The notes under the pieces were generated by a model, which searched no databases, was not told where the DNA came from, and saw only the letters and a program-made list of their open reading frames with translations. Positions 45,537 to 54,270 of a DNA stretch of 64,000 nt are shown piece after piece (positions within the stretch are counted from its first letter, which is position 1; each line of letters begins with the position of its first letter). A program made the position numbers and the translations under genes. The DNA comes from Candidatus Sumerlaeota bacterium (lineage in GTDB: Bacteria; Sumerlaeota; Sumerlaeia; Sumerlaeales; Sumerlaeaceae), in the NCBI GenBank assembly GCA_017161655.1, contig JADFCV010000011.1, forward strand, positions 1-64,000, read 5' to 3'.

Positions 45537-45967
45537 GTGCAGGGCGCCCACTTATCCTGGTGGCAGACGACGTGCGAGAAATCCGCGATCTCATGCGGTG
45601 GATCCTTCAGCAAACGTATGATGTGATCGTCGCACGCAATGGGGAAGAAGCATGGGAATTGTTCAATGCCTACGAGCCGGATCTCGTGATTAGTGACGTG
45701 GTCATGCCCCGCATCAACGGGTTGGATTTGGTGAGAAAGATCAAACTTCAATCCTACAAACCAAACACTCCGGTCGTACTCGTGACTGCTATCACGCAGG
45801 ACCGTGAACTTCCTGACGCTTTCTGGAAAAACTTTGCAGGAAGCGATGGCTACATTACGAAGCCGTTCACGCCACACCAGGTTTTGGGTATCGTACAGAA
45901 GCTTTTGGACAACGCCAAGAAAGAATCTGAAGCTGGAGAACTTGAGAATCGGCAGGAGAATAGATAA
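45533..45967 (+). CDS. single-domain response regulator (CheY-like receiver)
   Basis: A 144-residue receiver domain without output domain. Acidic pair in LVADDVREI, phospho-acceptor Asp in DLVISDVVMP, Thr in LVTAI and Lys in ITKPF are all present, so it should accept phosphate from a histidine kinase. No kinase is encoded nearby. The ATG at 45533 overlaps the pcrA stop, with GAGGT 9 bases upstream; an in-frame ATG at 45524 is less well placed. It overlaps the following lipoprotein gene by one base. Confidence 0.87.
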   Translation: MSAGRPLILVADDVREIRDLMRWILQQTYDVIVARNGEEAWELFNAYEPDLVISDVVMPRINGLDLVRKIKLQSYKPNTPVVLVTAITQDRELPDAFWKNFAGSDGYITKPFTPHQVLGIVQKLLDNAKKESEAGELENRQENR

Positions 45968-46605
45968 TGCCGGTGGGAGCCAGTCATTTACGCATCGCAA
46001 CGGTGTTTTTTTGCGTGGTGAGCTTGTTCGTGAGCTGTAAAGTCGGCCCACCAAAAGGGGTCACTGCTTTCATCATTGAGGACCCCACCGAGTTTGCCTC
46101 GGCTATGTTAATCTACCCTAACTCAAGTGAGTACCGCCTTCCCCTAAAGTTGAAATATGTGGACACGAACACCTTTCAGACAACAGCCACCCTTGCTCCT
46201 GGCATTTACACGTTGGTTGTGCGAACCGAAATGGGGCGCTATATGAAAACGCCGGTCGAAATCGAACCTGGGAAACAGCTTTACACCGTGAGCCTTGGTC
46301 CAACGATTGCCGACGAAAACAAAACTGACCAACAAGCCACTCGCAAATTCGGCGGGAAGCTCTATGTGAGCGACGGCGAATTGCCAAAGGAAGTTGTGGC
46401 GATTTTTGCAGACCGTGACGTCATCGTGCGCCGCGCGAATGTTGATGCTAATGGCAATTTTGAGATTGAAGCACCAAGCAACGGGGTTTTCTGGATTGAG
46501 CTTTTGGCATTCAACTCCAAGGGAAAACTCTGGAAATGGGAGAAGCGGCTCGACTTGAAAAACGACCAGGTTTTGCCGCTAATTCCCTTGCGACCCATTG
46601 AGTAA
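45967..46605 (+). CDS. putative lipoprotein with beta-sandwich domain
   Basis: A 212-residue exported protein. The N-terminus has a hydrophobic stretch ending in FVSC, a probable lipobox. The body is beta-rich (YVDTNTFQTTATLAPGIYTLVVRTE; later VDANGNFEIEAPSNGVFWIELLAF) and resembles carboxypeptidase-regulatory-like or PEGA-like domains. Function unknown. Its start overlaps the response-regulator stop. Its last 27 bases overlap the end of the convergent ABC ATPase gene. Confidence 0.7.
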   Translation: MPVGASHLRIATVFFCVVSLFVSCKVGPPKGVTAFIIEDPTEFASAMLIYPNSSEYRLPLKLKYVDTNTFQTTATLAPGIYTLVVRTEMGRYMKTPVEIEPGKQLYTVSLGPTIADENKTDQQATRKFGGKLYVSDGELPKEVVAIFADRDVIVRRANVDANGNFEIEAPSNGVFWIELLAFNSKGKLWKWEKRLDLKNDQVLPLIPLRPIE

Positions 46606-47289
46606 GAACAGACTCAGCTCGGCTTCTCGGATTCGCCCTTCGGGAATCCGCACCACACGACAGGGCAACTGATTGGCTAACTCGTACTGATGCGTGACAA
46701 CCAACTGAGCCTGTCCCTGTTGCGCAAGATCTCCCATAAGCTTCCAGATTTCGCGGGCCCGTTCGAGATCAAGTGAGGATGTCGGCTCGTCATAAAGCAG
46801 ATAGGCCGGTTCCATGGCAAGCGCGCGCGCTATGGCCACTCGCTGCTGTTCGCCTCCCGAAAGTTTGCCGGGCCTCATGTAAGCCTTGGAAGCAAGACCT
46901 AGCTTCTCCAAGAGCGCTAATGCCTGCTCTTCAGCTTGCTCACGCGGAAGCTTTCGCACGTGAATAGGGGCCAGGGTGAGATTCTGAAGCACAGTGAGGT
47001 GAGGGAAGAGATGAAACTGCTGAAAAAGGAGCCCGCAGCGAAGACGAATCTCGTGGAATCGCTCGGCTTGCAGGCACGCAGGCAAATCAGCTGATACCAC
47101 GATACCATCGACTTCGATTTCACCACCATCTATTTGTTCGAAACCCACAATGCAGCGCAATAGAGTCGATTTGCCGCTTCCTGAAGGACCTAATAGGACC
47201 ACCGTTTCTCCGCGTGCGACTTCGAGTGAGACGTTGTCGAGGACGCGGTGGGGACCAAAGGATTTAGTGATGTTGCGCACCGAAATCAT
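46579..47289 (-). CDS. polar amino acid ABC transporter ATP-binding protein
   Basis: A 236-residue ABC ATPase of the GlnQ/HisP type. Walker A GPSGSGKST (about 34-42), Q-loop LLFQQFHLFPHLT, signature LSGGEQQR, Walker B YLLYDEPTSSLD and the H-loop VTHQYE are all present. It powers the permease and receptor encoded just upstream. The ATG at 47289 is preferred to an in-frame TTG at 47325; either overlaps the permease gene. The C-terminus reads through the last bases of the convergent lipoprotein gene. Confidence 0.88.
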   Translation of the reverse strand: MISVRNITKSFGPHRVLDNVSLEVARGETVVLLGPSGSGKSTLLRCIVGFEQIDGGEIEVDGIVVSADLPACLQAERFHEIRLRCGLLFQQFHLFPHLTVLQNLTLAPIHVRKLPREQAEEQALALLEKLGLASKAYMRPGKLSGGEQQRVAIARALAMEPAYLLYDEPTSSLDLERAREIWKLMGDLAQQGQAQLVVTHQYELANQLPCRVVRIPEGRIREAELSLFLLNGSQGN

Positions 47290-48070
47290 GATGGGGATGA
47301 ACCTTTTTTTCCAAATGTCGTGCAAGACGCGAAAGTGGATAAGCCAAACCGAAATAAATGAGCGCGGTCAGGATGGCAAATTCGACGTAACGGCCGGTGG
47401 CCATCGAAGCGGAGCGGAAAGTCATTGTGAGCTCGGCAATAGCCAGAATAGAAACGATGGACGTGTCCTTGAAAAGAGCAACGAAATCGTTCGTCACGGG
47501 TGGAATGACGAGGCGCAAAGCCTGCGGGATGACTACAAAACGAATGGCCTGTCGCCGCGATAGCCCGAGGGCAAGAGCTGCTTCCAATTGCTGGCGAGGA
47601 ATGGCCATAATGCCGCTGCGGTAGATTTCGGCCTCGTAAGCTGCATAATTAAGTCCGACCCCCAAAACGGCCGCTGTCAGGGCATCTAATTCGATTCCCA
47701 GATAGGGAATCTGAGGGAGGCCATAGTAGATGAAGAAAAGCTGAATGAGTAGTGGTGTTCCGCGCATGAATTCTACGTAACCGACAACACAGGCAGAGAT
47801 CCAGCGGGGGCCATAAAGCCGAAGCAGGGCAAGGACAAGCCCGAGCCCTGTGGCAAGCACCATCGAGAGAACGCTAATGAGAACTGTCAGCCAAGTGCCC
47901 TTGGCAAACAATGGAAGAAAGCGCTTGATGAGCGTCAGGGAGGAAACGCCAGCCGCCTGAGCTGCTTCGGCGCAGAACCCAAGAAAGGGAATGACAACAA
48001 AGGTCAGAGCCAGTCCGCAGAGCAACAATATCGAGCGATCGAGTCTGGCAGGCCCATGCCCCTTTCTCAC
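47264..48070 (-). CDS. polar amino acid ABC transporter permease
   Basis: A 268-residue permease of the HisM/GlnP type. An extra N-terminal hydrophobic segment is followed by the transport domain: GTWLTVLISVLSMVLATGLG, FMRGTPLLIQLFFIYYGLP and the EAA loop (QQLEAALALGLSRRQAIRFVVIPQALR). A single permease gene suggests a homodimer. The GTG start overlaps the receptor gene's stop (GTGA). Confidence 0.88.
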   Translation of the reverse strand: MRKGHGPARLDRSILLLCGLALTFVVIPFLGFCAEAAQAAGVSSLTLIKRFLPLFAKGTWLTVLISVLSMVLATGLGLVLALLRLYGPRWISACVVGYVEFMRGTPLLIQLFFIYYGLPQIPYLGIELDALTAAVLGVGLNYAAYEAEIYRSGIMAIPRQQLEAALALGLSRRQAIRFVVIPQALRLVIPPVTNDFVALFKDTSIVSILAIAELTMTFRSASMATGRYVEFAILTALIYFGLAYPLSRLARHLEKKVHPHHDFGAQHH

Positions 48071-48891
48071 CTTTTCAGGCTCTCTCCCACTGCTAATTTT
48101 TCCTGAGCCTCATTCCACAGGTTCCATTTTTCCAAAATGCGCCGCAGGGCGCCATCTCGAATCATTTCGTCGATGATTCGCTGGAGAGCGTCACGCAGTT
48201 TCGGACACTGCTTGTTCACCGCGATGCCGTAGTACCCCTCCCCAAACGGTTCTCCAGCAAAGCGCAGCTTTGGATTTGGCCTGGCATAGTAAAGTGCAAT
48301 CGGGAGATCGAGCAAAACTCCATCAATGCGTCCAATAGCTAAATCATCGTAGGGGCGGACATTATCGTCATAACTCACCACTTCAATCCCTGGCGTTGCC
48401 CGAAGAATGCGCTCGGCTGCTGTGTTGTTGAGTGTGCCAACCTTTTTCCCGACGAGATCTGCCAGGGAGGAGGTCTTCGTGTCGTCAGCCCGCACCACGA
48501 GCTGCTGGAGGTAAACATAATAGGGGCCGGCGAAGTCCACAACCTGTTTTCTGTCAGCAGTGATCTCAATGCCTGACATTGCAAAATCAAAGTCACCGCG
48601 CTCGAGCGCCGGCAGAAGGACGGCCCAGTCGGTTTGGACAAATTCAATCTTTAATCCCATCCGACGTCCGATTTCCTCGGCGAGATCGACTTCGAAACCA
48701 ATGCGCCTGGCTGGGTTCTTCGGGTCACGAAATTCGTAAGGTGCCCCACCCGCTTCGTCGCTTCCCCAGCGCAACACACCCGACGCCATAATCTCGTCAA
48801 GCTCGCGAATTTTCGCCTTCTTTGAACAAGCGCTCCAGCTAAGAGCGAGTAGCGCAGTGATAAAGAAAACGATCCACTGTCCGTGTCTCAT
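48067..48891 (-). CDS. amino acid ABC transporter substrate-binding lipoprotein
   Basis: A 274-residue periplasmic receptor of the SBP_bac_3 family. The signal peptide ends with a lipobox-like WSAC. Family segments: GSDEAGGAPYEFRDPKN, GFEVDLAEEIGRRMGLKIEFVQTDW, LERGDFDFAMSGIEITADRKQVVDF and VGTLNNTAAERIL. The ligand is probably a polar amino acid. ATG 48891 gives a compact signal peptide; an upstream TTG at 48930 is also in frame. The ABC genes may continue the RND pump transcript. Confidence 0.87.
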   Translation of the reverse strand: MRHGQWIVFFITALLALSWSACSKKAKIRELDEIMASGVLRWGSDEAGGAPYEFRDPKNPARRIGFEVDLAEEIGRRMGLKIEFVQTDWAVLLPALERGDFDFAMSGIEITADRKQVVDFAGPYYVYLQQLVVRADDTKTSSLADLVGKKVGTLNNTAAERILRATPGIEVVSYDDNVRPYDDLAIGRIDGVLLDLPIALYYARPNPKLRFAGEPFGEGYYGIAVNKQCPKLRDALQRIIDEMIRDGALRRILEKWNLWNEAQEKLAVGESLKR

Positions 48892-48974
48892 AGCTGAGAT
48901 ACCACGCAAGCGAGTTCGCACGGTTGTCAAAAACTATCTTTCTCTCAAGTCTGTTTGACGCTTTGATTTCGTGC

Positions 48975-51900
48975 TCAAGACACCTGAGCAAGCGCCGCGC
49001 GATCTTCCTTTCGGGCATAGAGCACCCAATAAACTACTGGGACGACGACGAGGGTGAAGGCCGTCGAGACGAACAGACCAAAAATCAACGACCACGCCAG
49101 GCCGCTGAAGATTGGGTCAAGGGTAATAGGCCAGGCGCCTAACATTGCAGCACCAGCCGTGAGGAAGATGGGCCGAATTCGCACAGCCACACTATCCACG
49201 ATGGCGCGCCAGAGCGGATCGCCCGCGCGTGTTCGCAAATGAATGAAGTCGATCAGGATGATCGAATTACGCACCACAATTCCGGACAGTGCGATCATTC
49301 CGATCATGGCCGTAGCAGTAAAGAAGATGGGGTTTTGGAATTCTCCTACTGGGCGCGCCGAAATCAAGTTCAGCAACCAGAAGCCCGGCATAATACCGAT
49401 GATGGTGAGTGGGATCGATAACATGATAACGATAGGAAGCAGGTACGAACCTGTGTCGTAGACCAGCAAAATGTAAATGCCGAAAAGCGCAGCAGCGAAA
49501 GCCAATCCGAGATCTCGGAAGACATCCACTGTGATTTTCCACTCCCCTTCACCAGTCCACACGACCTGAGTGCCCTCTCGAGTCGGGTTACGACGAAGAT
49601 CGGCTTGCGTTTCCAGAATGACCTCCCCAGGTGCCCGCCCTGCGGTTTCTGCAAAAACGTAAACCACACGGTTGAGATTCTTGTGATAGATAGACTGGTC
49701 CTCCGTCACACGTTTGAATTTTCCAATCTCGCCAAGCTGAACCAGATTGCCTTTCATTCCGCGAACGTAAATGGCCGCAAGGCGTTCGATGGAGCTGCGC
49801 TCAGCACGCGGTAATCGCAGAGTGATGTAAAAAGGATTTACCTCGTAGGGAGAATGCAGAATATCCGGACGTCCTCCCTGGATGAATGTGGCTAGAGTGC
49901 TAGCAATCTCAGCCACACTCACGCCACTAAGAGCAGCCTTTTCTCGATCAACCTCGAAGACATATTTGGGCTGAACAGCCTCAATCGTGGAGTCGGCTTC
50001 AACAACCGCTTCCTTGCTCGCCAACCGCTGACGGACATCCTCGGCTGCTTCCTGAAGGGCGGAATAAGGCAACGTCGGGTCGCCATACACCTCGGCCGTG
50101 ATGGTGGCTGTGACAGGTGGCCCCGGCGGGACTTCCACCAGTTTGGCAAGGGCACCATTCGCTTGTGCAATTTCTTCAATACGTCGGCGCAAGCGAAGGA
50201 GGATGGCATGGCTCTGCATTTCGCGCTTTTTCTTGGGGGCTAGGTTGATGCGAATATCCGCATAGTGTGGAGCCGTACGGAAATAATACTGGCGCATAAG
50301 GCCGTTAAAGTCGACGGGCGAGGGCTCCCCTACGTAGGTCGTGACGTTGACAACTTCCGGCACCGTCGAAAGATAGCGTGCGATAGCATCCGCAGCTGCG
50401 GCGGTGCGTTCAAGCGGCGTGCCCTCCGGCATATCAATGACAACCTGGAATTCATTCTTGTTGTCGAAGGGAAGCATTTTCAAAGGCACACGCTTGCTGA
50501 GTACAAGAAAACCACAAAAGCCCATGAGCCCCAGGATCACGACAAGCAGCAACCAACGCACGGAGCTCAAGCGCAAAAACGGCAGGAGAAGAGCGTGCGC
50601 CAACCTGCGCATGACTGCGATCATCCGATCAGCTTCCTCACCGTCATGCCCACTGGTTGGATGCGTTGTGTCGGGATGGTGTTCGACATGCCCTTTGAGA
50701 ATGTGATAGCTCATCCATGGAGTGATCGTGAGAGCAACCACGAGAGACATCAGCATGGCCAGCGGGACGTTCACGGCCATGGGCCGCATATATGGTCCCA
50801 TCATGCCGGTGATGAAGAACATGGGGAGGAATGAAACGATGACAGCAAAGGTGGCAAGAATCACCGGCGGCCGAACTTCGTTCACGGCCTCGAGCACCGC
50901 GTCGAGCGGAGGCTTGAGGCGCATTTTCAAATGGCGGTAAATGTTCTCCACATCGACGATGGGATCGTCCACGATGAGACCGAGGGCCAGAATGAGAGCA
51001 AAAAGGGTCACACGGTTGATCGTGTAGCCAAAGAGATAGTTAATGAGAAGTGTGAGCGAATAGACGATAGGTATCGCAACAGCAACGATGAAGGCTTCGC
51101 GCCAACCAAGGGTTAGAGCCAGCAATGCGACCACTGTCACAATCGCCAACAGGAGTCCATCCACGAGCTCATTGACCTTATCGTTTGCGGTTTCCCCGTA
51201 GTCCCGCGTAATGATGACATTCACATTCTTAGGAATGACAGAACCGCGCATTTCCTCGACCGCACGCTCAACAGCGCGCGCCACCCAGACAGCGTTTGTG
51301 CCTTTCTTCTTAGCTACGGCAAGGGTGACTGCAGGAAAATCCCCGGCACAGACTACGGATTGGCTTGTCGGGGCATCCAGAATTGCGCGGCCCTCGCCAA
51401 TAATACGGCTAAACTGAGCAGCGGGTCCAAAACGGAAACGGCAATACGATCGGGGTTCGTCTGGCCCATCGGATACTGTTGCCACGTCAGAGAGATAAAC
51501 AGGGCGGTTGTCCACCACCCCCACAACAAGGTGTCGCAATTCCTGAATATCACGAAGGAATTCCCCTGCCGTGACGAGGTACTGCTGGTTGTCCTGGGCA
51601 AAAGAGCCGGCTTGCAGGCTTGCATTCATGGCGCGGAGAGCGCGCTGAACGTCAGAGACAGCTACACCATAGGCAGCCATCTTGCCAGGATCTAACCGAA
51701 CAAGCGCTGTCCGTGGTTGGCCACCCACGATGTAAGTGCGGCCGGTGTTGGGCACGCTTTGAACGCGCGCTTCTGCTTCCTCTGCGATGCGACGCAGTGC
51801 GTATTCGTCGAGCTGACAACTGGTGAAGGTCAGGTTGATGATCGGAACATCATCCACTTCCAGGGGTTTCACGACCCACCCCGCTACAATGGGCGGCACA

Positions 51901-52280
51901 AGATCCTGGTTAGAATAGACTTTATTGTACAGCTTGATGAGGCTTCGTTCGCGGTCCTGGCCCACATAGAACCGCGCCGTTACGACTGCAAGTCCAGGTT
52001 TCGAAAGAGAGTAAACGTACTCGACGCCGTCAATCTGGTAAAGGAGCTTCTCCAGGCGTACAGCCACTTGCTTTTCGACCTCTTCCACCGATGCTCCTGG
52101 CACCTGGACAATGACGTCGGCAGCGGGAACAATGATCTGAGGTTCTTCCTCGCGGGGTGTGACAAGAAGGGCAATAAGCCCCACCGCCAGAGAAAGGATA
52201 ATGAGAAGAATCGATAAATTACCGCGAAGGAAAAGGGAGACAATCCGCTGCGTGAACGGAACCGAACTCTGTTGCTCCAT
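48975..52280 (-). CDS. RND efflux transporter, inner-membrane pump
   Basis: A 1101-residue RND permease of the AcrB/HAE1-like group. The N-terminal helix is followed by PREEEPQI and VQVPGASVEEVEKQVAVRLE of the porter domain. TM4 carries the proton-relay pair in LGLIVDDPIVDVENIYRHL. The second half repeats the architecture. The exported substrate is not predictable. Its ATG shares one base with the adaptor stop (TAATG), so the two are coupled. No outer-membrane TolC-like gene is adjacent. Confidence 0.92.
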   Translation of the reverse strand: MEQQSSVPFTQRIVSLFLRGNLSILLIILSLAVGLIALLVTPREEEPQIIVPAADVIVQVPGASVEEVEKQVAVRLEKLLYQIDGVEYVYSLSKPGLAVVTARFYVGQDRERSLIKLYNKVYSNQDLVPPIVAGWVVKPLEVDDVPIINLTFTSCQLDEYALRRIAEEAEARVQSVPNTGRTYIVGGQPRTALVRLDPGKMAAYGVAVSDVQRALRAMNASLQAGSFAQDNQQYLVTAGEFLRDIQELRHLVVGVVDNRPVYLSDVATVSDGPDEPRSYCRFRFGPAAQFSRIIGEGRAILDAPTSQSVVCAGDFPAVTLAVAKKKGTNAVWVARAVERAVEEMRGSVIPKNVNVIITRDYGETANDKVNELVDGLLLAIVTVVALLALTLGWREAFIVAVAIPIVYSLTLLINYLFGYTINRVTLFALILALGLIVDDPIVDVENIYRHLKMRLKPPLDAVLEAVNEVRPPVILATFAVIVSFLPMFFITGMMGPYMRPMAVNVPLAMLMSLVVALTITPWMSYHILKGHVEHHPDTTHPTSGHDGEEADRMIAVMRRLAHALLLPFLRLSSVRWLLLVVILGLMGFCGFLVLSKRVPLKMLPFDNKNEFQVVIDMPEGTPLERTAAAADAIARYLSTVPEVVNVTTYVGEPSPVDFNGLMRQYYFRTAPHYADIRINLAPKKKREMQSHAILLRLRRRIEEIAQANGALAKLVEVPPGPPVTATITAEVYGDPTLPYSALQEAAEDVRQRLASKEAVVEADSTIEAVQPKYVFEVDREKAALSGVSVAEIASTLATFIQGGRPDILHSPYEVNPFYITLRLPRAERSSIERLAAIYVRGMKGNLVQLGEIGKFKRVTEDQSIYHKNLNRVVYVFAETAGRAPGEVILETQADLRRNPTREGTQVVWTGEGEWKITVDVFRDLGLAFAAALFGIYILLVYDTGSYLLPIVIMLSIPLTIIGIMPGFWLLNLISARPVGEFQNPIFFTATAMIGMIALSGIVVRNSIILIDFIHLRTRAGDPLWRAIVDSVAVRIRPIFLTAGAAMLGAWPITLDPIFSGLAWSLIFGLFVSTAFTLVVVPVVYWVLYARKEDRAALAQVS

Positions 52281-53347
52281 TAGTGCGCCCCTGTTCGGAT
52301 TTTATCAGGAATTAAAACTGGTTCATTTTCAGAGATTCCGCTGAGGATCTCCACTCGCTCACCAGACTTGCGTCCGGTTTGGACAAAACGGCGCTCGGGT
52401 CCGTGCGCTGTGGGAGTAAGAACGTACTCGAGTTGCCCCACGCGCTCAATGGCTTTTTCGGGAACAAGAAGGACTTCTTCCTCGCCCGTGGGAATAAGCA
52501 GCCTGCCAAACATGCCGGAGTAAAGATCGGTGGCGTTTGGCACCAGGACTTTGACAAGCACCGAACGACTTGCGACATCAGCCTGAGGCACGATTTCGTC
52601 CACTATCCCTGTGGTCAAACGTTCATCGGTTCCCAGCTTCACATCCAGTACATCGCCAACTTTGATGAAACGGACAAGTGCTTCGCGGACGGGCGCTTCT
52701 AACCGAACAAGGGAGGGATCGTAAAGCTGAAGAATAGGTCTCCCAGGCATAGCCAGGTCCCCGACGTTCTGCAACTTGTCGGTGACAATGCCAGAGACAG
52801 GGGAATGGATCTCAGCGTATGAGAGAGCAACCTTTGCCTGTTCAAGAGCGCGACGAGTCTGGCCCACTGTGGCCGAGGTGACTTCGCCCCGAAGACGTGA
52901 GTTATCTGCTTCCTGCGGAGATATGACACCGCGCTGAAGAAGTTCGAGGTTGCGTTGATGATCCGTCACCGCCTGGCGGTAGTTCGCCTCGGCAGCTTTC
53001 AGTGCTTGTTCGGCCTGGCCCACGTTGGCTTCTAAGTCGCGTTTATCAAGACGCACCAGCAAGTCTCCCTGCCGCACCCGATCTCCGGCGTTGACGCGTA
53101 TCTCTTCGATCACAGCCTGGATGCGAGGCGTAATATCAACCTTATGCCTTGACTGGATGGTGCCCACTGCTTCCTCGATCATGGGCACACGGATTTTTAT
53201 AGCGCGCTGGACATCCCCGGGGAGCTCAGGGGTCTTGGGAAGGGGTGGAGTTTCTGCTTTGATTTTGGACTCAAATCCCCCGGTTTGCCATGTGATGAGG
53301 AGGAGGATCATGAGGACGGAAATGATGGACGCTATCAGTCGCTTCAT
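52280..53347 (-). CDS. RND efflux periplasmic adaptor (membrane fusion protein)
   Basis: A 355-residue adaptor with an N-terminal membrane helix or signal (about 5-23), lipoyl-type half motifs (GTIQSRHKVDITPRIQAVIEEI and later IHSPVSGIVTDKLQNVGDLA), an alpha-hairpin coiled coil and beta-barrel (LEAPVREALVRFIKVGD). It bridges the RND pump to an outer-membrane channel. Gene order adaptor then pump is usual. Confidence 0.92.
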   Translation of the reverse strand: MKRLIASIISVLMILLLITWQTGGFESKIKAETPPLPKTPELPGDVQRAIKIRVPMIEEAVGTIQSRHKVDITPRIQAVIEEIRVNAGDRVRQGDLLVRLDKRDLEANVGQAEQALKAAEANYRQAVTDHQRNLELLQRGVISPQEADNSRLRGEVTSATVGQTRRALEQAKVALSYAEIHSPVSGIVTDKLQNVGDLAMPGRPILQLYDPSLVRLEAPVREALVRFIKVGDVLDVKLGTDERLTTGIVDEIVPQADVASRSVLVKVLVPNATDLYSGMFGRLLIPTGEEEVLLVPEKAIERVGQLEYVLTPTAHGPERRFVQTGRKSGERVEILSGISENEPVLIPDKIRTGAH

Positions 53348-53433
53348 AGGTCGTTGCTCGTGCCTTTGTCAGTAGACGTCGACTCTCTAGAAAAAACAAC
53401 ACTTTGCCCGGTCAAATTCATCCCGCCACTAGA

Positions 53434-53471
53434 CAAAAAAACGGGCGGAAAAACTTCACTTTTCCGCCCGT
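53434..53471 (-). terminator. rho-independent terminator after the exported protein gene
   Basis: A perfect 12-bp stem (ACGGGCGGAAAA at 53441-53452 with TTTTCCGCCCGT at 53460-53471) is followed on the minus strand by a run of seven T. It lies 54 bases after the stop at 53525 and separates that gene from the RND operon. Confidence 0.9.
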
Positions 53472-53524
53472 TGCGACTGCTTTAAGGCTTAGTTTTGTCC
53501 GTTACTACGGTAGCTTCGCGGGAA

Positions 53525-54067
53525 TTAGTCCCACGGATTCGGGCCGAGGTCATCGCCCTGCAGGTCGATCATGAGGAAGCCAACGATGAAATCCGCGGCT
53601 TCAGCGACCGACACAGCAGCCTGGGCGCCAACCACGCCGACATGGAGGTCCGCACCGATTTCGGTGGGATCACGCTGCAGGCAGCCATTGACGAACCCGA
53701 GGAAGGCTACGCCAGCCTCATCAATGTTCTCCTCGTAAATGGGGAGAATGCGACCCTTCATGCCGAAGCGGGTCGACTCATAGTTGCCAAGGCCAACCTC
53801 AGCAAGCTCGGTCAGGCGAACATTGACGCCATAGCCTACACCCACGCCAACGCTCAGGCGGAAAATGTCGACAAAGTCGAGAACGCGGTTCGGCACATAG
53901 TAAAGAATCATGTGCAGAACATCGCCCTTCTGCGAAGCAGGCTTCTGAACCGCAGGGGCGCAAGGCTTTGCCGGCATTTCACCACCGGCCATCGAAGGCA
54001 GCGGGCACAGAGACAGAGCAGCCGCAGCAGCTACCGACGCGAACAGTTTCGCTGTCGTTGAAAACAT
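53525..54067 (-). CDS. exported protein of unknown function
   Basis: A 180-residue protein with a signal peptide (MFSTTAKLFASVAAAAALSL, cleavage near SMAGG). The mature part has MILYYVPNRVLDFVDIFRLSVGVGVGYGVNVRLTELAEVG (residues about 52-92 in several pieces) and GMKGRILPIYEE. This recalls small Gly-rich envelope proteins of several phyla in which a VxNRxLDxxDIF segment precedes a Gly-rich strand; I know no function. AAAGGAG is 8 bases before the ATG. A perfect hairpin lies just upstream in the leader, and a strong terminator follows, suggesting an abundant single-gene transcript. Confidence 0.75.
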   Translation of the reverse strand: MFSTTAKLFASVAAAAALSLCPLPSMAGGEMPAKPCAPAVQKPASQKGDVLHMILYYVPNRVLDFVDIFRLSVGVGVGYGVNVRLTELAEVGLGNYESTRFGMKGRILPIYEENIDEAGVAFLGFVNGCLQRDPTEIGADLHVGVVGAQAAVSVAEAADFIVGFLMIDLQGDDLGPNPWD

Positions 54068-54091
54068 ACCACAATCTCCTTTCCTCTTTTA

Positions 54092-54110
54092 GATTCGTTT
54101 TGCGAATCTA
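54092..54110 (-). promoter_or_regulatory. leader hairpin upstream of the exported protein gene
   Basis: AGATTCG (54092-54098) and CGAATCT (54104-54110) form a perfect 7-bp stem with a 5-base loop. On the minus strand the hairpin sits just before the ribosome site of the gene starting at 54067. It could stabilise the mRNA 5' end or affect translation; function is inferred. Confidence 0.35.
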
Positions 54111-54270
54111 CTCGACCATAAATTACAACGAGGCGGTCCTGTTCAACGAAAAAATGCATATAAAATCCGATTTTTTTTCAGCGTGTGTGTGATGCGAGAA
54201 TCTTGGGAATGAGCGGAATGAGCAGATATTATGCAATCTTACGATGCCTCATGCTCTTTAAAACTTTTTC

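Noticed and set aside
53495-54061. 188-codon plus-strand frame opposite the exported protein
   Set aside because: The minus-strand gene has a signal peptide, a good ribosome site and a terminator; this frame has none of these.
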